A DNA stretch of 64,000 nucleotides from Streptomyces asoensis (GTDB lineage Bacteria; Actinomycetota; Actinomycetes; Streptomycetales; Streptomycetaceae), in NCBI RefSeq assembly GCF_016860545.1, contig NZ_BNEB01000005.1:1984001-2048000 (forward strand). Direction: 5' to 3'. Below are positions 25,220-34,000 of this stretch, piece by piece (the stretch's first letter is position 1; the number at the start of each line of letters is the position of its first letter). Below the pieces are notes generated by a model. It ran no database searches, was not told where the DNA came from, and was given only the letters and a program-made list of their open reading frames with translations. Made by a program: the position numbers and the translations under genes.

Positions 25220-25820
25220 TTCCACCGCTTCCACCGTCCCCGGCGCCGATCCGGCGGCGCCCGACACGGTGAAGATCCTCATCGCCGGGGGCTTCGGTGT
25301 CGGTAAGACCACGATGGTCGGCGCGGTCAGCGAGATCGCGCCGCTGTGCACGGAGGAGCCGCTGACCGTCGCGGGGCTGGACGTGGACGACCTGAAGGGC
25401 ATCGAGGAGAAACGGTCCACCACCGTGGCGCTCGACTTCGGGCGGATCACCATCGGCGATGACCTGGTGCTGTACCTCTTCGGTACGCCGGGCCAGCAGC
25501 GGTTCTGGTTCATGTGGAACGACCTGGCGATCGGCGCGCTGGGGGCGGTGGTGCTCCTCGACGTACGACGCCCGCAGAGCAGTTTCGCCGCCATCGACTT
25601 CTTCGAGCGCCGGGGCATCCCCTTCGTCGTCGCGGCGAACGGCTTCGACGGGCTGCACCCGTACCCGACGCAGGAGATCAAGGAGTCGCTGGCGCTGCCG
25701 GCCCGGGTTCCGGTGCTGCTGTGCGACGCGCGGGAACGGGAGTCGTGCCGGGACGTCCTGATCGCCCTGATCGACCGGCTGATCGAGGACGTCGGACCGG
25801 TGCGGGGCGCCGCCCGCTGA
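25206..25820 (+). CDS. cvnD: conservon 1 Ras-like GTPase
   Basis: 204 aa from TTG 25206, preceded by GTGAGGGA; the start overlaps the DUF742 gene by 14 bp. The P-loop GGFGVGKTT (residues 28-36) is followed by FGTPGQQRFWFMW in place of the canonical DxxGQ switch, as usual in conservon GTPases, and by a guanine-recognition region near VAANGFDG. GTP-dependent switch of the conservon complex, cytoplasmic, possibly released from the membrane on GTP binding as described for CvnD9. Confidence 0.93.
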   Translation: MAGSDSTASTVPGADPAAPDTVKILIAGGFGVGKTTMVGAVSEIAPLCTEEPLTVAGLDVDDLKGIEEKRSTTVALDFGRITIGDDLVLYLFGTPGQQRFWFMWNDLAIGALGAVVLLDVRRPQSSFAAIDFFERRGIPFVVAANGFDGLHPYPTQEIKESLALPARVPVLLCDARERESCRDVLIALIDRLIEDVGPVRGAAR

Positions 25821-25823
25821 CGG

Positions 25824-26240
25824 TCAGCGCGCTCCCGCGGCCCGCAGTACGGCGACCGTCTCCGGGTGGGGTCCCGCGGCCGCCCATTCGAGCGGCGTGC
25901 GGCCGGTGCCCCGGTCCTCGCGGAGCCCGGGGTCGGCACCGTGGGCGAGGAGGGTACGGACGGTCTCGGTGTGCCCCCAGCAGGCGGCCGCGCACAGGGG
26001 CGTTCCCTCGGCGCCCGGCCCCGCGCTCTCGGCGTCGGGCGGCGCACCGGCCGCGAGGAGCCGGCGGGCGGTGACGGCGTCGCCCTGGACGCAGGCCGCG
26101 TACAGCGGGGTCGTGCCGTCCCCGTCGGCGGCCGCGGGGTCGGCTCCGGCGCGCAGCAGCAGGTCGATCCCGGGGCCTCCCCCGCACATCGCCGCCGCGG
26201 TCAGACGCTTCGTCAGTTTCTTGCGCCGTCTTCTGTTCAC
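25824..26240 (-). CDS. ankyrin-repeat protein
   Basis: 138 aa from GTG 26240 (NRRRRKKLTKRL head); the frame is open to 26324 but that portion does not look coding. Three to four ankyrin repeats: GIDLLLRAGADPAAADGDG, TTPLYAACVQGDAVTARRLLAAGA, TPLCAAACWGHTETVRTLLAHGADPGLRED, TPLEWAAAGPHPETVAVLRAAGA. These act as protein-binding modules; no catalytic part. It ends 3 bp from the convergent conservon 1 GTPase gene, so transcripts must overlap. Partner unknown. Confidence 0.85.
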   Translation of the reverse strand: MNRRRRKKLTKRLTAAAMCGGGPGIDLLLRAGADPAAADGDGTTPLYAACVQGDAVTARRLLAAGAPPDAESAGPGAEGTPLCAAACWGHTETVRTLLAHGADPGLREDRGTGRTPLEWAAAGPHPETVAVLRAAGAR

Positions 26241-26338
26241 GGTCGCCGACCCTAACCCGGCACATGGACCGGGTCGCCGGAATTTCCATGGGTCACGCAC
26301 AGGTACGCGGCGGAAAACCGCCAAGCCTGTCCCGGTGA

Positions 26339-26367
26339 TTGACCTGTTTCCCGCACACCCCTACTTT
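26339..26367 (+). promoter_or_regulatory. sigma-70-type promoter of the GH43 gene
   Basis: TTGACC (26339-26344), exactly 17 bp, then TACTTT (26362-26367), giving a leader of about 95 nt. Read by eye. Confidence 0.5.
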
Positions 26368-26468
26368 CTGACCGATTCACCGAACCATGTTCGACATTTC
26401 GGACCGCCGGTCGGCGTCAAGGGCCTCACCGGTCGGTACCGAAGGGCCCCCGCATCCCTGGAGCGCAC

Positions 26469-27839
26469 ATGACCCCCGACCCGTCCCGCCGCCTCTTCCT
26501 GGGCGCGGCCGCCTCCGTCCCGCTGGCTCTCACCCTCGGCACCCCGGCCGCCCACGCGGCCGACTCGGCGTACGTGATGAGCTACTTCACCGAGACGACC
26601 AGCCTCGGCGCCGGTTCCGACTACGGCCTCCATCTGGCCGTCAGCACGGACGGGTTGCAGTGGATGCCGCTGAACCAGAACAACCCCGTGGTCACCCCCA
26701 CCGACGGGGCACTGGGACTGCGCGACCCGTTCATCCTGCGCAAGCAGGACGGCACCTTCGTGGTGCTCGCCACCGACCTCAAGGGCACCGACTGGAGCTA
26801 CGTCAGCCAGTACGTGCACGTGTGGAACTCGACCGACCTGCGCACCTTCACCGGCTACCACCGGCTGAAGCTGCACGACATGAACACCCACTGCTGGGCG
26901 CCGGAGGCCTTCTGGGACGCCGGCCGGGGACAGTACGCGCTCATCTACTCCGCCGTGAACAGCAGCGGCCACAACGTGATCATGGTCAACTACACGACCG
27001 ACTTCGTCACCGCGTCCGCGCCCCAGGTCTTCTTCGACCCCGGCTACGACGTCATCGACGGTGACATGGCCGTGGGCGTGAACGGCGTCAACTACCTGTA
27101 CTTCAAGAAGGACCAGACGCTGGTGGGCGCACGCTCCACTTCGCTGGACCCCGGCAGCTTCACGGCCTTCAGCACGGGGGTCGCGCACGGCGGCACCGAG
27201 GCACCGACGCTCGTCAAGTCGCTCACCTCGGGCACCTGGTGGCTCTGGGGGGACACGTACACCCCCAACGGCGTCTTCTACGCGTGGCAGTCGGGCGACC
27301 TCTCGGCGGGCACCTGGACCGCGCTCGACCAGCGGACGTACACGCAGCCGGTGAACTCCAAGCACTGCGGCATCACGACCATCACCGGGACCCAGTACAG
27401 CAACCTCGTCGCCAAGTGGGGCGCGCCCGCCTGGAACCGGCTCAAGTCCTACAACTTCCCCGACCGTTACGTCCGCCACGCCGACTACGTCGGCCGCATC
27501 GACGCCTACCCCTTCGACCTGTACACCGACTCGCAGTGGAAGCTCGTGCCCGGCCTGGCCGACGGCTCCGGGGTCTCCTTCCAGTCGGTGAACTACCCGA
27601 CCCGGTACCTGAGGCACTACAACTACCGGCTCCAGCTGGACGTCAACGACGGCACCTCGACGTTCGCCGGCGACGCGACCTTCTACCGTACGGCGGGCCT
27701 GGCCGACCCGGCGTGGTCCTCGTTCCGCTCGTACAACAACCCGACGCGTTACATCCGGCACTCGAACTACGTCCTGCGCATCGACCCGGTCTCGACGGCG
27801 ACCGAGAAGCAGGACGCGACGTTCTCCGTCGGGTACTGA
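26469..27839 (+). CDS. secreted GH43 glycosidase with CBM42 (arabinofuranose-binding) domain
   Basis: 456 aa. Tat signal peptide with SRRLFLGAA and a cut near AHA. Residues about 32-310 form a GH43 five-bladed propeller (LRDPFILRKQDGTFVVLATDLKG, HCWAPEAFWDAG, GTEAPTLVKS). Residues about 320-456 form an AbfB/CBM42 beta-trefoil with three repeats built on the pattern SYNFPDRYVRH, NYPTRYLRHYNY and SYNNPTRYIRHSNY. This combination is typical of exo-acting alpha-L-arabinofuranosidases releasing arabinose from arabinoxylan or arabinan. Exported folded. No transport or regulator gene for pentoses is adjacent, though a sugar-binding lipoprotein lies 5 kb upstream. Confidence 0.9.
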   Translation: MTPDPSRRLFLGAAASVPLALTLGTPAAHAADSAYVMSYFTETTSLGAGSDYGLHLAVSTDGLQWMPLNQNNPVVTPTDGALGLRDPFILRKQDGTFVVLATDLKGTDWSYVSQYVHVWNSTDLRTFTGYHRLKLHDMNTHCWAPEAFWDAGRGQYALIYSAVNSSGHNVIMVNYTTDFVTASAPQVFFDPGYDVIDGDMAVGVNGVNYLYFKKDQTLVGARSTSLDPGSFTAFSTGVAHGGTEAPTLVKSLTSGTWWLWGDTYTPNGVFYAWQSGDLSAGTWTALDQRTYTQPVNSKHCGITTITGTQYSNLVAKWGAPAWNRLKSYNFPDRYVRHADYVGRIDAYPFDLYTDSQWKLVPGLADGSGVSFQSVNYPTRYLRHYNYRLQLDVNDGTSTFAGDATFYRTAGLADPAWSSFRSYNNPTRYIRHSNYVLRIDPVSTATEKQDATFSVGY

Positions 27840-27844
27840 ACGGG

Positions 27845-27860
27845 GCCCGTCGGCACGGGC
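27845..27860. terminator. short hairpin between convergent genes
   Basis: GCCCGT and ACGGGC around CGGC, in the 27-bp gap between the GH43 and lyase genes. Short, so only a weak terminator candidate. Confidence 0.35.
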
Positions 27861-27866
27861 GTCCGC

Positions 27867-29651
27867 TCACAACGCGGCCAGGCGCGGCAGCAGTCCGACG
27901 GCCGCGGTCACGTCGCCGGTGAGCGGACGGTCCTCGGTGCCCGCGGGGAGGACGGCCGCGGCGAGGGCGAGGACGCCGGCCGGTGGCGGCGGCCCCGCCC
28001 CGTCCGGACGCATCCTCGACGCCCTCACCGCGGCGACGAGTTCGCAGGCGACGACGACGGCGTAGGCGGACGCCGCCCGCAGGCTCTGGCGGGCGGCCTG
28101 ACCGGCGAAGCTGGCGGCCTCCTCCAGGCCGCGCGACAGGACGGCGTGTCCCGCGGAGGCGGGCGCCGCCGCCGAACGCAGCTCGGCCAGCGCCGAGTTG
28201 GCGGTGTACTCCAGGATCATCGTGCCGGAACTGCTCGCGGGTCCTCCGCCGAGGAACGCGGGCAGGCCGGTGAGCCCGGGATCACCGAGTGCGGTCAGCC
28301 GGGCGGCGGAGAGCTGCGCGGTCTGGAGCAGGGCGAGGTTCGCGGCGTCCAGGGCGAGGCCCAGCGGCGCGGCGAAGAAGCCGCCGTGGTGGTAGGCGGC
28401 CGTGCCGTCGGGGTCCAGCAGCGGGTTCTCCGAGGGACAGTTGATCTCCACCTCGACGACGTCGCGCAGCCGTTCGCAGGCGTCCAGGGCGCTGCCGTGC
28501 GCCTGGGGGAAGGCACGGAAGCCGAAGGGGTCCTGGATGCGGCCGCCCCGGTGGTGCGGCGGCCGGTCGGGCAGGCCGAGCAGCCGCCGTACCTCACCGG
28601 CCGCGCGGGCCGGGCCGGGATAGGGCCGCAGGGCGTGCACCGGCGCCGCGTACGCCTCCGTCGAGCCGGAGACCGCGGCGAGGGAGAGGGCGGCGACGGC
28701 GTGCGTGGCCCGCAGCAGCACGTCCAGCTCCCGCTGGGCGAGCGCGGCCTGCCCGAGTGCGAGGGCGTTGCTGCTGAGCAGGGCGAGCGCGTCCCCGGGC
28801 GTGAGCACGACGGGGGCGGGAAGGCGGGCGGGGCCGGGGAGCGCCCCGGCGTCCCGGACGGCGCCCTCGACGGGTCCGGGAGCGCCGGCGGCCGCGCCGG
28901 GCACCCGCATGACGACGACGGCCGGCCCGGACACGGACACCACGACGCCGCCGTCCCCCGTCCCCGCGCCCACGGCGCCCACCGCGGCCACGGTGGCGGC
29001 GGGGGCCGGGTCCGCGGAGGCCGGGCCCGGGACGGTGTCCGGGGGCCGTGCCGGGGACGGGGAGGGCGGGGCGTCGGGCGGCGGCGTGTTGGCGTGCGGC
29101 GGGGGCGGCGAGGCCAGCCAGGGGCGTTCGCCGATGAGGGCCAGGCCGGTCTGGGCCAGGGCCGTCAGGTCGCCGGTGCCGACGCCGCCGTACTCGTTGA
29201 CGGCCGGGTGGACACCGAGGCGGAGGGCCTCGACGAGGGCGTCCACGAGGGCGGGCTGGATGCCGGAGCCGCCGGCGAGCAGCTGGTTGGCGCGCACCAC
29301 GAGCATGGCGCGGACCTGGCGGGCGGGCAGCAGCGCGCCCGCGCCGCCCGCGTGGCTGCGCAGCAGCCGCAGGCCGTGCGCGGTCTCGTCGTCCTCCTCG
29401 ACCGGCACCGCGCGCTGCGCGCCGACGCCGGTACCACGGCCGTAGAGGCGTCCGGCGGCGGCGAGCCTGCGCCCGGTGTGCCAGGACCGTACGGCCCGCT
29501 CACGTGCCTCGGGGGCCACCTCGGGCACGGCCTCACCGTCGACGAGCGCGATCAGCCCGTCGACGGTGAGGGTGGTTCCGTTCAGGACCGCCCGGGTGCC
29601 CCCGGCGCGCGGGGGCGCGACGGGGGCCGTGGCGTCCGCTGTCGTGTCCAA
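27867..29651 (-). CDS. aromatic amino acid lyase (HAL/PAL) homologue with degenerate MIO motif
   Basis: 594 aa with the histidine/phenylalanine ammonia-lyase fold: Tyr70 motif YGRGTGVGAQR, SSNALALGQAALAQREL, QDPFGFRAFPQAHGSALDA, NCPSENPLLD and GGFFAAPLGLALDAANLALLQ. The Ala-Ser-Gly triad that cyclises to the MIO electrophile is G158-T159-G160 (EYGGVGTGDLTALA). A classical MIO is therefore unlikely. A Pro/Ala/Val-rich insert of about 85 residues (about 181-265) replaces part of the domain after the motif. The gene starts 24 bp after an osmoprotectant-binding-protein gene and is probably cotranscribed with it. It could be an inactive or repurposed lyase; substrate unknown. Confidence 0.82.
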   Translation of the reverse strand: MDTTADATAPVAPPRAGGTRAVLNGTTLTVDGLIALVDGEAVPEVAPEARERAVRSWHTGRRLAAAGRLYGRGTGVGAQRAVPVEEDDETAHGLRLLRSHAGGAGALLPARQVRAMLVVRANQLLAGGSGIQPALVDALVEALRLGVHPAVNEYGGVGTGDLTALAQTGLALIGERPWLASPPPPHANTPPPDAPPSPSPARPPDTVPGPASADPAPAATVAAVGAVGAGTGDGGVVVSVSGPAVVVMRVPGAAAGAPGPVEGAVRDAGALPGPARLPAPVVLTPGDALALLSSNALALGQAALAQRELDVLLRATHAVAALSLAAVSGSTEAYAAPVHALRPYPGPARAAGEVRRLLGLPDRPPHHRGGRIQDPFGFRAFPQAHGSALDACERLRDVVEVEINCPSENPLLDPDGTAAYHHGGFFAAPLGLALDAANLALLQTAQLSAARLTALGDPGLTGLPAFLGGGPASSSGTMILEYTANSALAELRSAAAPASAGHAVLSRGLEEAASFAGQAARQSLRAASAYAVVVACELVAAVRASRMRPDGAGPPPPAGVLALAAAVLPAGTEDRPLTGDVTAAVGLLPRLAAL

Positions 29652-29675
29652 CGGTTCACGGGATCCGGTGGAGCG

Positions 29676-30635
29676 TCAGCCCAGACCGGCCGACTTCAGC
29701 CAGGCCTTGGCGACGTCGAGCGGGTCCTTGCTCTCCAGCTGCACCTGCGAGTCGAGGTCGAGCAGGGCCTTCGTGTCGAGCTTGGCGGAGACGGCGTTGA
29801 GCGCGTCGACGCCCTCCTGCGACAGGCCGCTCTTGTAGACCAGCGGGGTCACGTTCGCGAATCCGAAGAGGTTCTTCGGGTCCTGGAGGACGACGAACTT
29901 CTCCTTGGTGATGGTCGGGTCCGTGGTGAAGATGTCCGCGGCCTGCACGGTGTCCTTCTTCAGCGCGGCCTGGGTCAGCGGACCGCCGGCGTCGAGGGCC
30001 TTGAAGGACTTGAACTTCAGCCCGTACACCGCGTCCAGGCCGAGGAGGCCCTGCTGGCGGGTCTGGAACTCGGGGGATCCGCCGAGGACCAGCTTCGGCG
30101 CGATGTCCTTGAGGTCGGCGAGCGTCGACGTCGCGGTGAGGTTGTACTTCTGCGCGGTCGCCGCGTTGACCGTGACGGAGTCCTTGTCCTCGGCCGGCGA
30201 CGACTCCAGCAGCGTGAGCTTGGAGTCGAGCTTGGCCTTCGCCTGGGCGTTCACGGTCGCGAGCGAGGTCTGCTCGGCCTTCGCGTCGAGGTAGGCCAGC
30301 AACGAGCCGTTGTACTCCGGCAGGACGGTGATGGAACCGTTCTTGAGCAGGCCGTACGTGGTCTCGCGGCTGCCGATGTTGGGCTTGTAGGACACCTTGA
30401 TGCCCTTGGCCTTCAGGGCCTCGCCGTAGATGTCGGCGAGCAGGATGCTCTCGGCGAAGTTGTTGGAGCCGACGACCACGGTGTCACCGGCCGCCTTGTC
30501 GCCGGCGAGCGGGTCGGAGGTGTCGTCGGACGAGGAGGAACATCCCGCCAGCAGGACCGACACGGCGGCGAGGGCTACAGCCGCCGCACCTGGGTGGTTC
30601 CTGAGGGACCTGCTGCTGTGGGCGTTGGAAGTCAC
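29676..30635 (-). CDS. osmoprotectant (glycine betaine/choline) ABC binding lipoprotein, OpuC type
   Basis: 319 aa from GTG 30635 (GGGAA upstream); the longer open frame runs into the promoter. Lipobox VLLAGC. OpuAC-family fold: TVVVGSNNFAESILLADIYGEAL, YKPNIGSRETTYGLLKNGSI, VLPEYNGSLLAYL, VLQDPKNLFGFANVTPLVYKSGL. It binds quaternary-amine osmolytes and delivers them to a membrane importer. The matching permease pair and ATPase lie 5.4 kb away at 35997-38529 on the same strand, with conservon 2 between. The lyase homologue follows directly. Ligand specificity is not deduced. Confidence 0.9.
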   Translation of the reverse strand: MTSNAHSSRSLRNHPGAAAVALAAVSVLLAGCSSSSDDTSDPLAGDKAAGDTVVVGSNNFAESILLADIYGEALKAKGIKVSYKPNIGSRETTYGLLKNGSITVLPEYNGSLLAYLDAKAEQTSLATVNAQAKAKLDSKLTLLESSPAEDKDSVTVNAATAQKYNLTATSTLADLKDIAPKLVLGGSPEFQTRQQGLLGLDAVYGLKFKSFKALDAGGPLTQAALKKDTVQAADIFTTDPTITKEKFVVLQDPKNLFGFANVTPLVYKSGLSQEGVDALNAVSAKLDTKALLDLDSQVQLESKDPLDVAKAWLKSAGLG

Positions 30636-31057
30636 GGTTCCCGTTCCGGGCTGGGGGGTCGATGAGAACTCACACACTCTGGCCTGATCCAATCCACCCG
30701 CTTCTTGATCAGTCAAGAGGAGCCGGGTCACCGATTGGCTTCGATCCGTGATCAGTTGGATGCGGACCGGAGATCACTTGTGCGTGGATCAGGAGATCAC
30801 CTGTGTACCCCGGAAGAGGCCCCGGTCCGGCCCCTGGACACCTCTTCGTAATGGATTCTTGACGTAGGGCGACGCGCTCGACCGTTCGAAGAGGGGATAG
30901 TCTCGCCGGAGTTGGCGTCCGTCACAGCAGTCGACGGCCGTCACGGCGGTGTACGGGGGCCGCTTTCGTATCATGCACAAACGGACACGTATGCGCAGAG
31001 ATCGGCATGCGTGCGACGCCCCTTGCACGCCTGCAACACCTTCTTGAAGGAGGCCCG
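30636..31057. promoter_or_regulatory. divergent regulatory region, OpuC-type binding protein and conservon 2
   Basis: 422 bp without a gene. It contains a cluster of GATC-centred elements: the palindrome TCTTGA-N4-TCAAGA (30703-30718) and two copies of GGAGATCACYTGTG (30769-30782 and 30792-30805) exactly 23 bp apart. A strong ribosome site GAAGGAGG (31046-31053) serves conservon 2. A TTGACG at about 30859 has no well-placed -10. Confidence 0.5.
30769..30805. repeat. 14-bp direct repeat, 23-bp period
   Basis: GGAGATCACTTGTG and GGAGATCACCTGTG, one mismatch, start to start 23 bp (about two helical turns), so regulators would bind the same DNA face. Located between the divergently read binding-protein and kinase genes. 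Confidence 0.5.
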
Positions 31058-34000
31058 GTGTCCACGAAAGAGGTGGACGCGTCAGCCCGGTCGGCATCCT
31101 CGTCCCCGGCACCGGCTTCCCCGCGCCGGGGACTGCGGGGGTTCGCCGACCGATGGCCCTTCCAGCGCAAACTGAACGTACTCGTCGGTATCCCGCTGAC
31201 GGTCATCGCCCTGCTGCTGACGTACCTCATCGTCGACCTCGTGCAGGAGTCGAACCGTGCGGAGGGCGCCGCCCAACTGGTGCGTGACAGCGCCCAGGTG
31301 GCCCAGCTCGTCGCCGGGCTCCAGGACGAACACCAGCAGGCGATCCTGCTCTCCGTGCGCCACGAGGCGTCCTTCGACGGCGGCACCCCCTCGACCGACG
31401 CTTACCGGCAGGCACAGGCCGCCGTGGACGCGCAGGTGCAGAAGGTGGTCGACGCCTTCGGCGACCGGCTGCCGGACACCGAGGTGCAGGCGCTCAAGGA
31501 GGTCCAGGGCCTGGCCGGTCTGCGGGCCACCATCGAGCAGGGCTATCTGCCCGCCGACAACATCGACCCGGCGTACTCGGGCGCGGCCGACGGTCTCATC
31601 GACGGCCTGGGCCTCGACCGCAACGCCGACCTCGCCACCACGTTCACCGGCAACCTCCTCGACTCGCTGCTGCGTGCCGACGCGGCCCACGGCGCCTTCG
31701 AGACCGGCGTGTTCTCCGCGCGGACCGGAGACAGCAACGCGCTCATCGAATTCACCGGCGCGGTCGGCTCCTACGAGCTGTTCACCTACCAGGCCGAGCG
31801 GTTCGCACGGTTCGCCGGTGACGCGCAGGCCGAGGAGTTCTCGGGCATCGAGCACAACGCCTCGCAGGCCTCGATCAGCCAGCACTACGCCGAACTCGCC
31901 GTGGACCCGAGCGCGTTGCAGGCCGAGTCCAAGGCCGAGATCCGTGCGGCGTTCCGGGGGGCCATCGCCTCCTACCCGGACTACAGCGCGCAGGCGGCGA
32001 CCCGGCTGAAGGTCACCGCGTCGCTCATCGACCAGATCGCCGACCGGGCCGACGACACCGCTTCCAGCGCCCAGTGGCGCGCGGGCCTGCTGCTGAGCCT
32101 GGCGCTGCTCTGCTTCGCCGCGTGGATCGCCTTCTCGATCCTGGTGCGCCGCTCCGTGGTGCGCCCGGTGCTGGCGCTGACGGGAGCCGCACAGGAGGTC
32201 GCCGACGTCGCGGGCCGTGAGCTCGCCCGGGTCGCCGACGACGACGCGGAGGAGTCCGGCTCCCCACGGCTGCGGGAGCTGCCGGTCACCGCGGACGACG
32301 AGATCGGTGAACTCGCCGAGGCCTTCAACAACGTGCAGACCACCGCGGCCGCGCTGCTGGAGCGCCAGGTGCTCAGCCGGCGCAACGTCGCCGAGATGTT
32401 CGGCAACGTCGGCCGCCGCGTCAGCAACCTGACCACACGTCAGCTCGCGCTGATCGACGCGGTGGAGCGCGGCGAGACCGACCCGGCGCTGCTGGAACGC
32501 CTCTACTCCATCGACCACATCGCCGTCCGTCTGCGCCGCAACGCGGACAGCCTGATGCTGCTGGCCGGCATCCGGGAGACCGTCCTGGACGCCGGACCGA
32601 CCGAGCTCACCAACGTCGTACGCGCCGCGCTGGGCCAGATCGAGGGCTTCCAGCGGGTACGGCTGCGCGCCGCGACCGAGGCCATGGTGGAACCCGACAT
32701 CATCGGCGACCTGACGCTGATGATCGCCGAACTCCTGGAGAACGCCGTGTCGTTCTCGCCCGAGGGCAGCCCCGTGGAGGTGGTGGTCGGCTCCGACCAC
32801 GACGGCGCGTCGATCACCGTCGCCGACCACGGCCTCGGCATGAGCGCCGAGCGTCTGGCCGAGGAGAACTCCCGCCTCGTGCGTCGCGAGCGCCTGGACG
32901 TCGTCCCGACGAAGGTGCTCGGTCTGTTCGTGGTCGGCGCGCTCGCGCGCCGCTGGGACGTCGACGTCACCCTGTCCCGCACCCCGGGCGGCGGTGTCAC
33001 GGCCGAGGTCCTCATCCCCTCGTCCCTTCTGCTGACGATGAGCGAGCTGGAACCGGCCGGCCCGGCCGCCGCGGCGCCGGCCGCGCTCGCCGCCCCGTCG
33101 GCGCCGGCGGCCGGGCCGTCCCCGTCGGCCTCGATCCCGTCCGCGGTGCCGTCCTGGGCCGCGAAGGAGGACGAGGCCAGCGCGCTCCCCCGCCGGGTGC
33201 CGCGCCGTGACGCGTCCCCCGCCGAAGAGGCGGCCGGGGCCCCGCTGTCCACGGCGACCGGTGCGGAAAGCCCTGCGGGCGGCACGGAACCGGCGGCGCT
33301 CCCGTCCCGGGTGCGCCCGGCCGCCGCCGGGATCCCGACGCCCCGGACCCCCGAACCGGCGCCGCACACCCGCGCCCACGACGAGACCGGAACCCGGCCC
33401 CGCACGACCGACCACACGGCCGTCGCCGCCGGTACCACCGACCACACGTCTCCCGCCGCCGCCACCGACCACACGGCCGCCACCGTCGGCACCACCGACC
33501 GTACGGACCCGGCCGTCGGCACGACCGGCCGCACGGACCCCGTCGCCGGTACCGCCGGTCGCACGGACCCCGTCGCCGGTACCGCCGGTCGTACGGACCC
33601 GGTCCGCACGGCAGGGGACTCGGGCTTCGACGGTATGTCGGGGCACGTCGTCCCCTCGGTACCGGCGGAATCGGCGTCCGCGCAGGCCCCCGGCCCTCGG
33701 CCGACCACCGGAACCACCGGACCGGCGGCGGGCCGCCACGCGCCGGACACCCACGCTCCGGACAACCGCACGTCCGGCCCCGCGTCCGTCCGCACGGACG
33801 GTTCCGGTCCCACGGACGGTTCCGGCCGGACCGGCGCCTACGGACGAGCGGCGGAGCCGGTCACCTCCGGGCGCGCGGCAGAGCCGGTCGCCTCCGGACC
33901 CGGCGCCGGGGCGTCGCCCTCCGGCCGTGCGGCCGGGGACGACGCGTTCGCCGTCGGTCCCGACGGATCCCGTCCGCTGCGCAGGCGGGTGCGCGGGGCG

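Noticed and set aside
26241..26324. N-terminal extension of the ankyrin protein
   Set aside because: The extra residues do not resemble the family and overlap the upstream promoter area; GTG 26240 is preferred.
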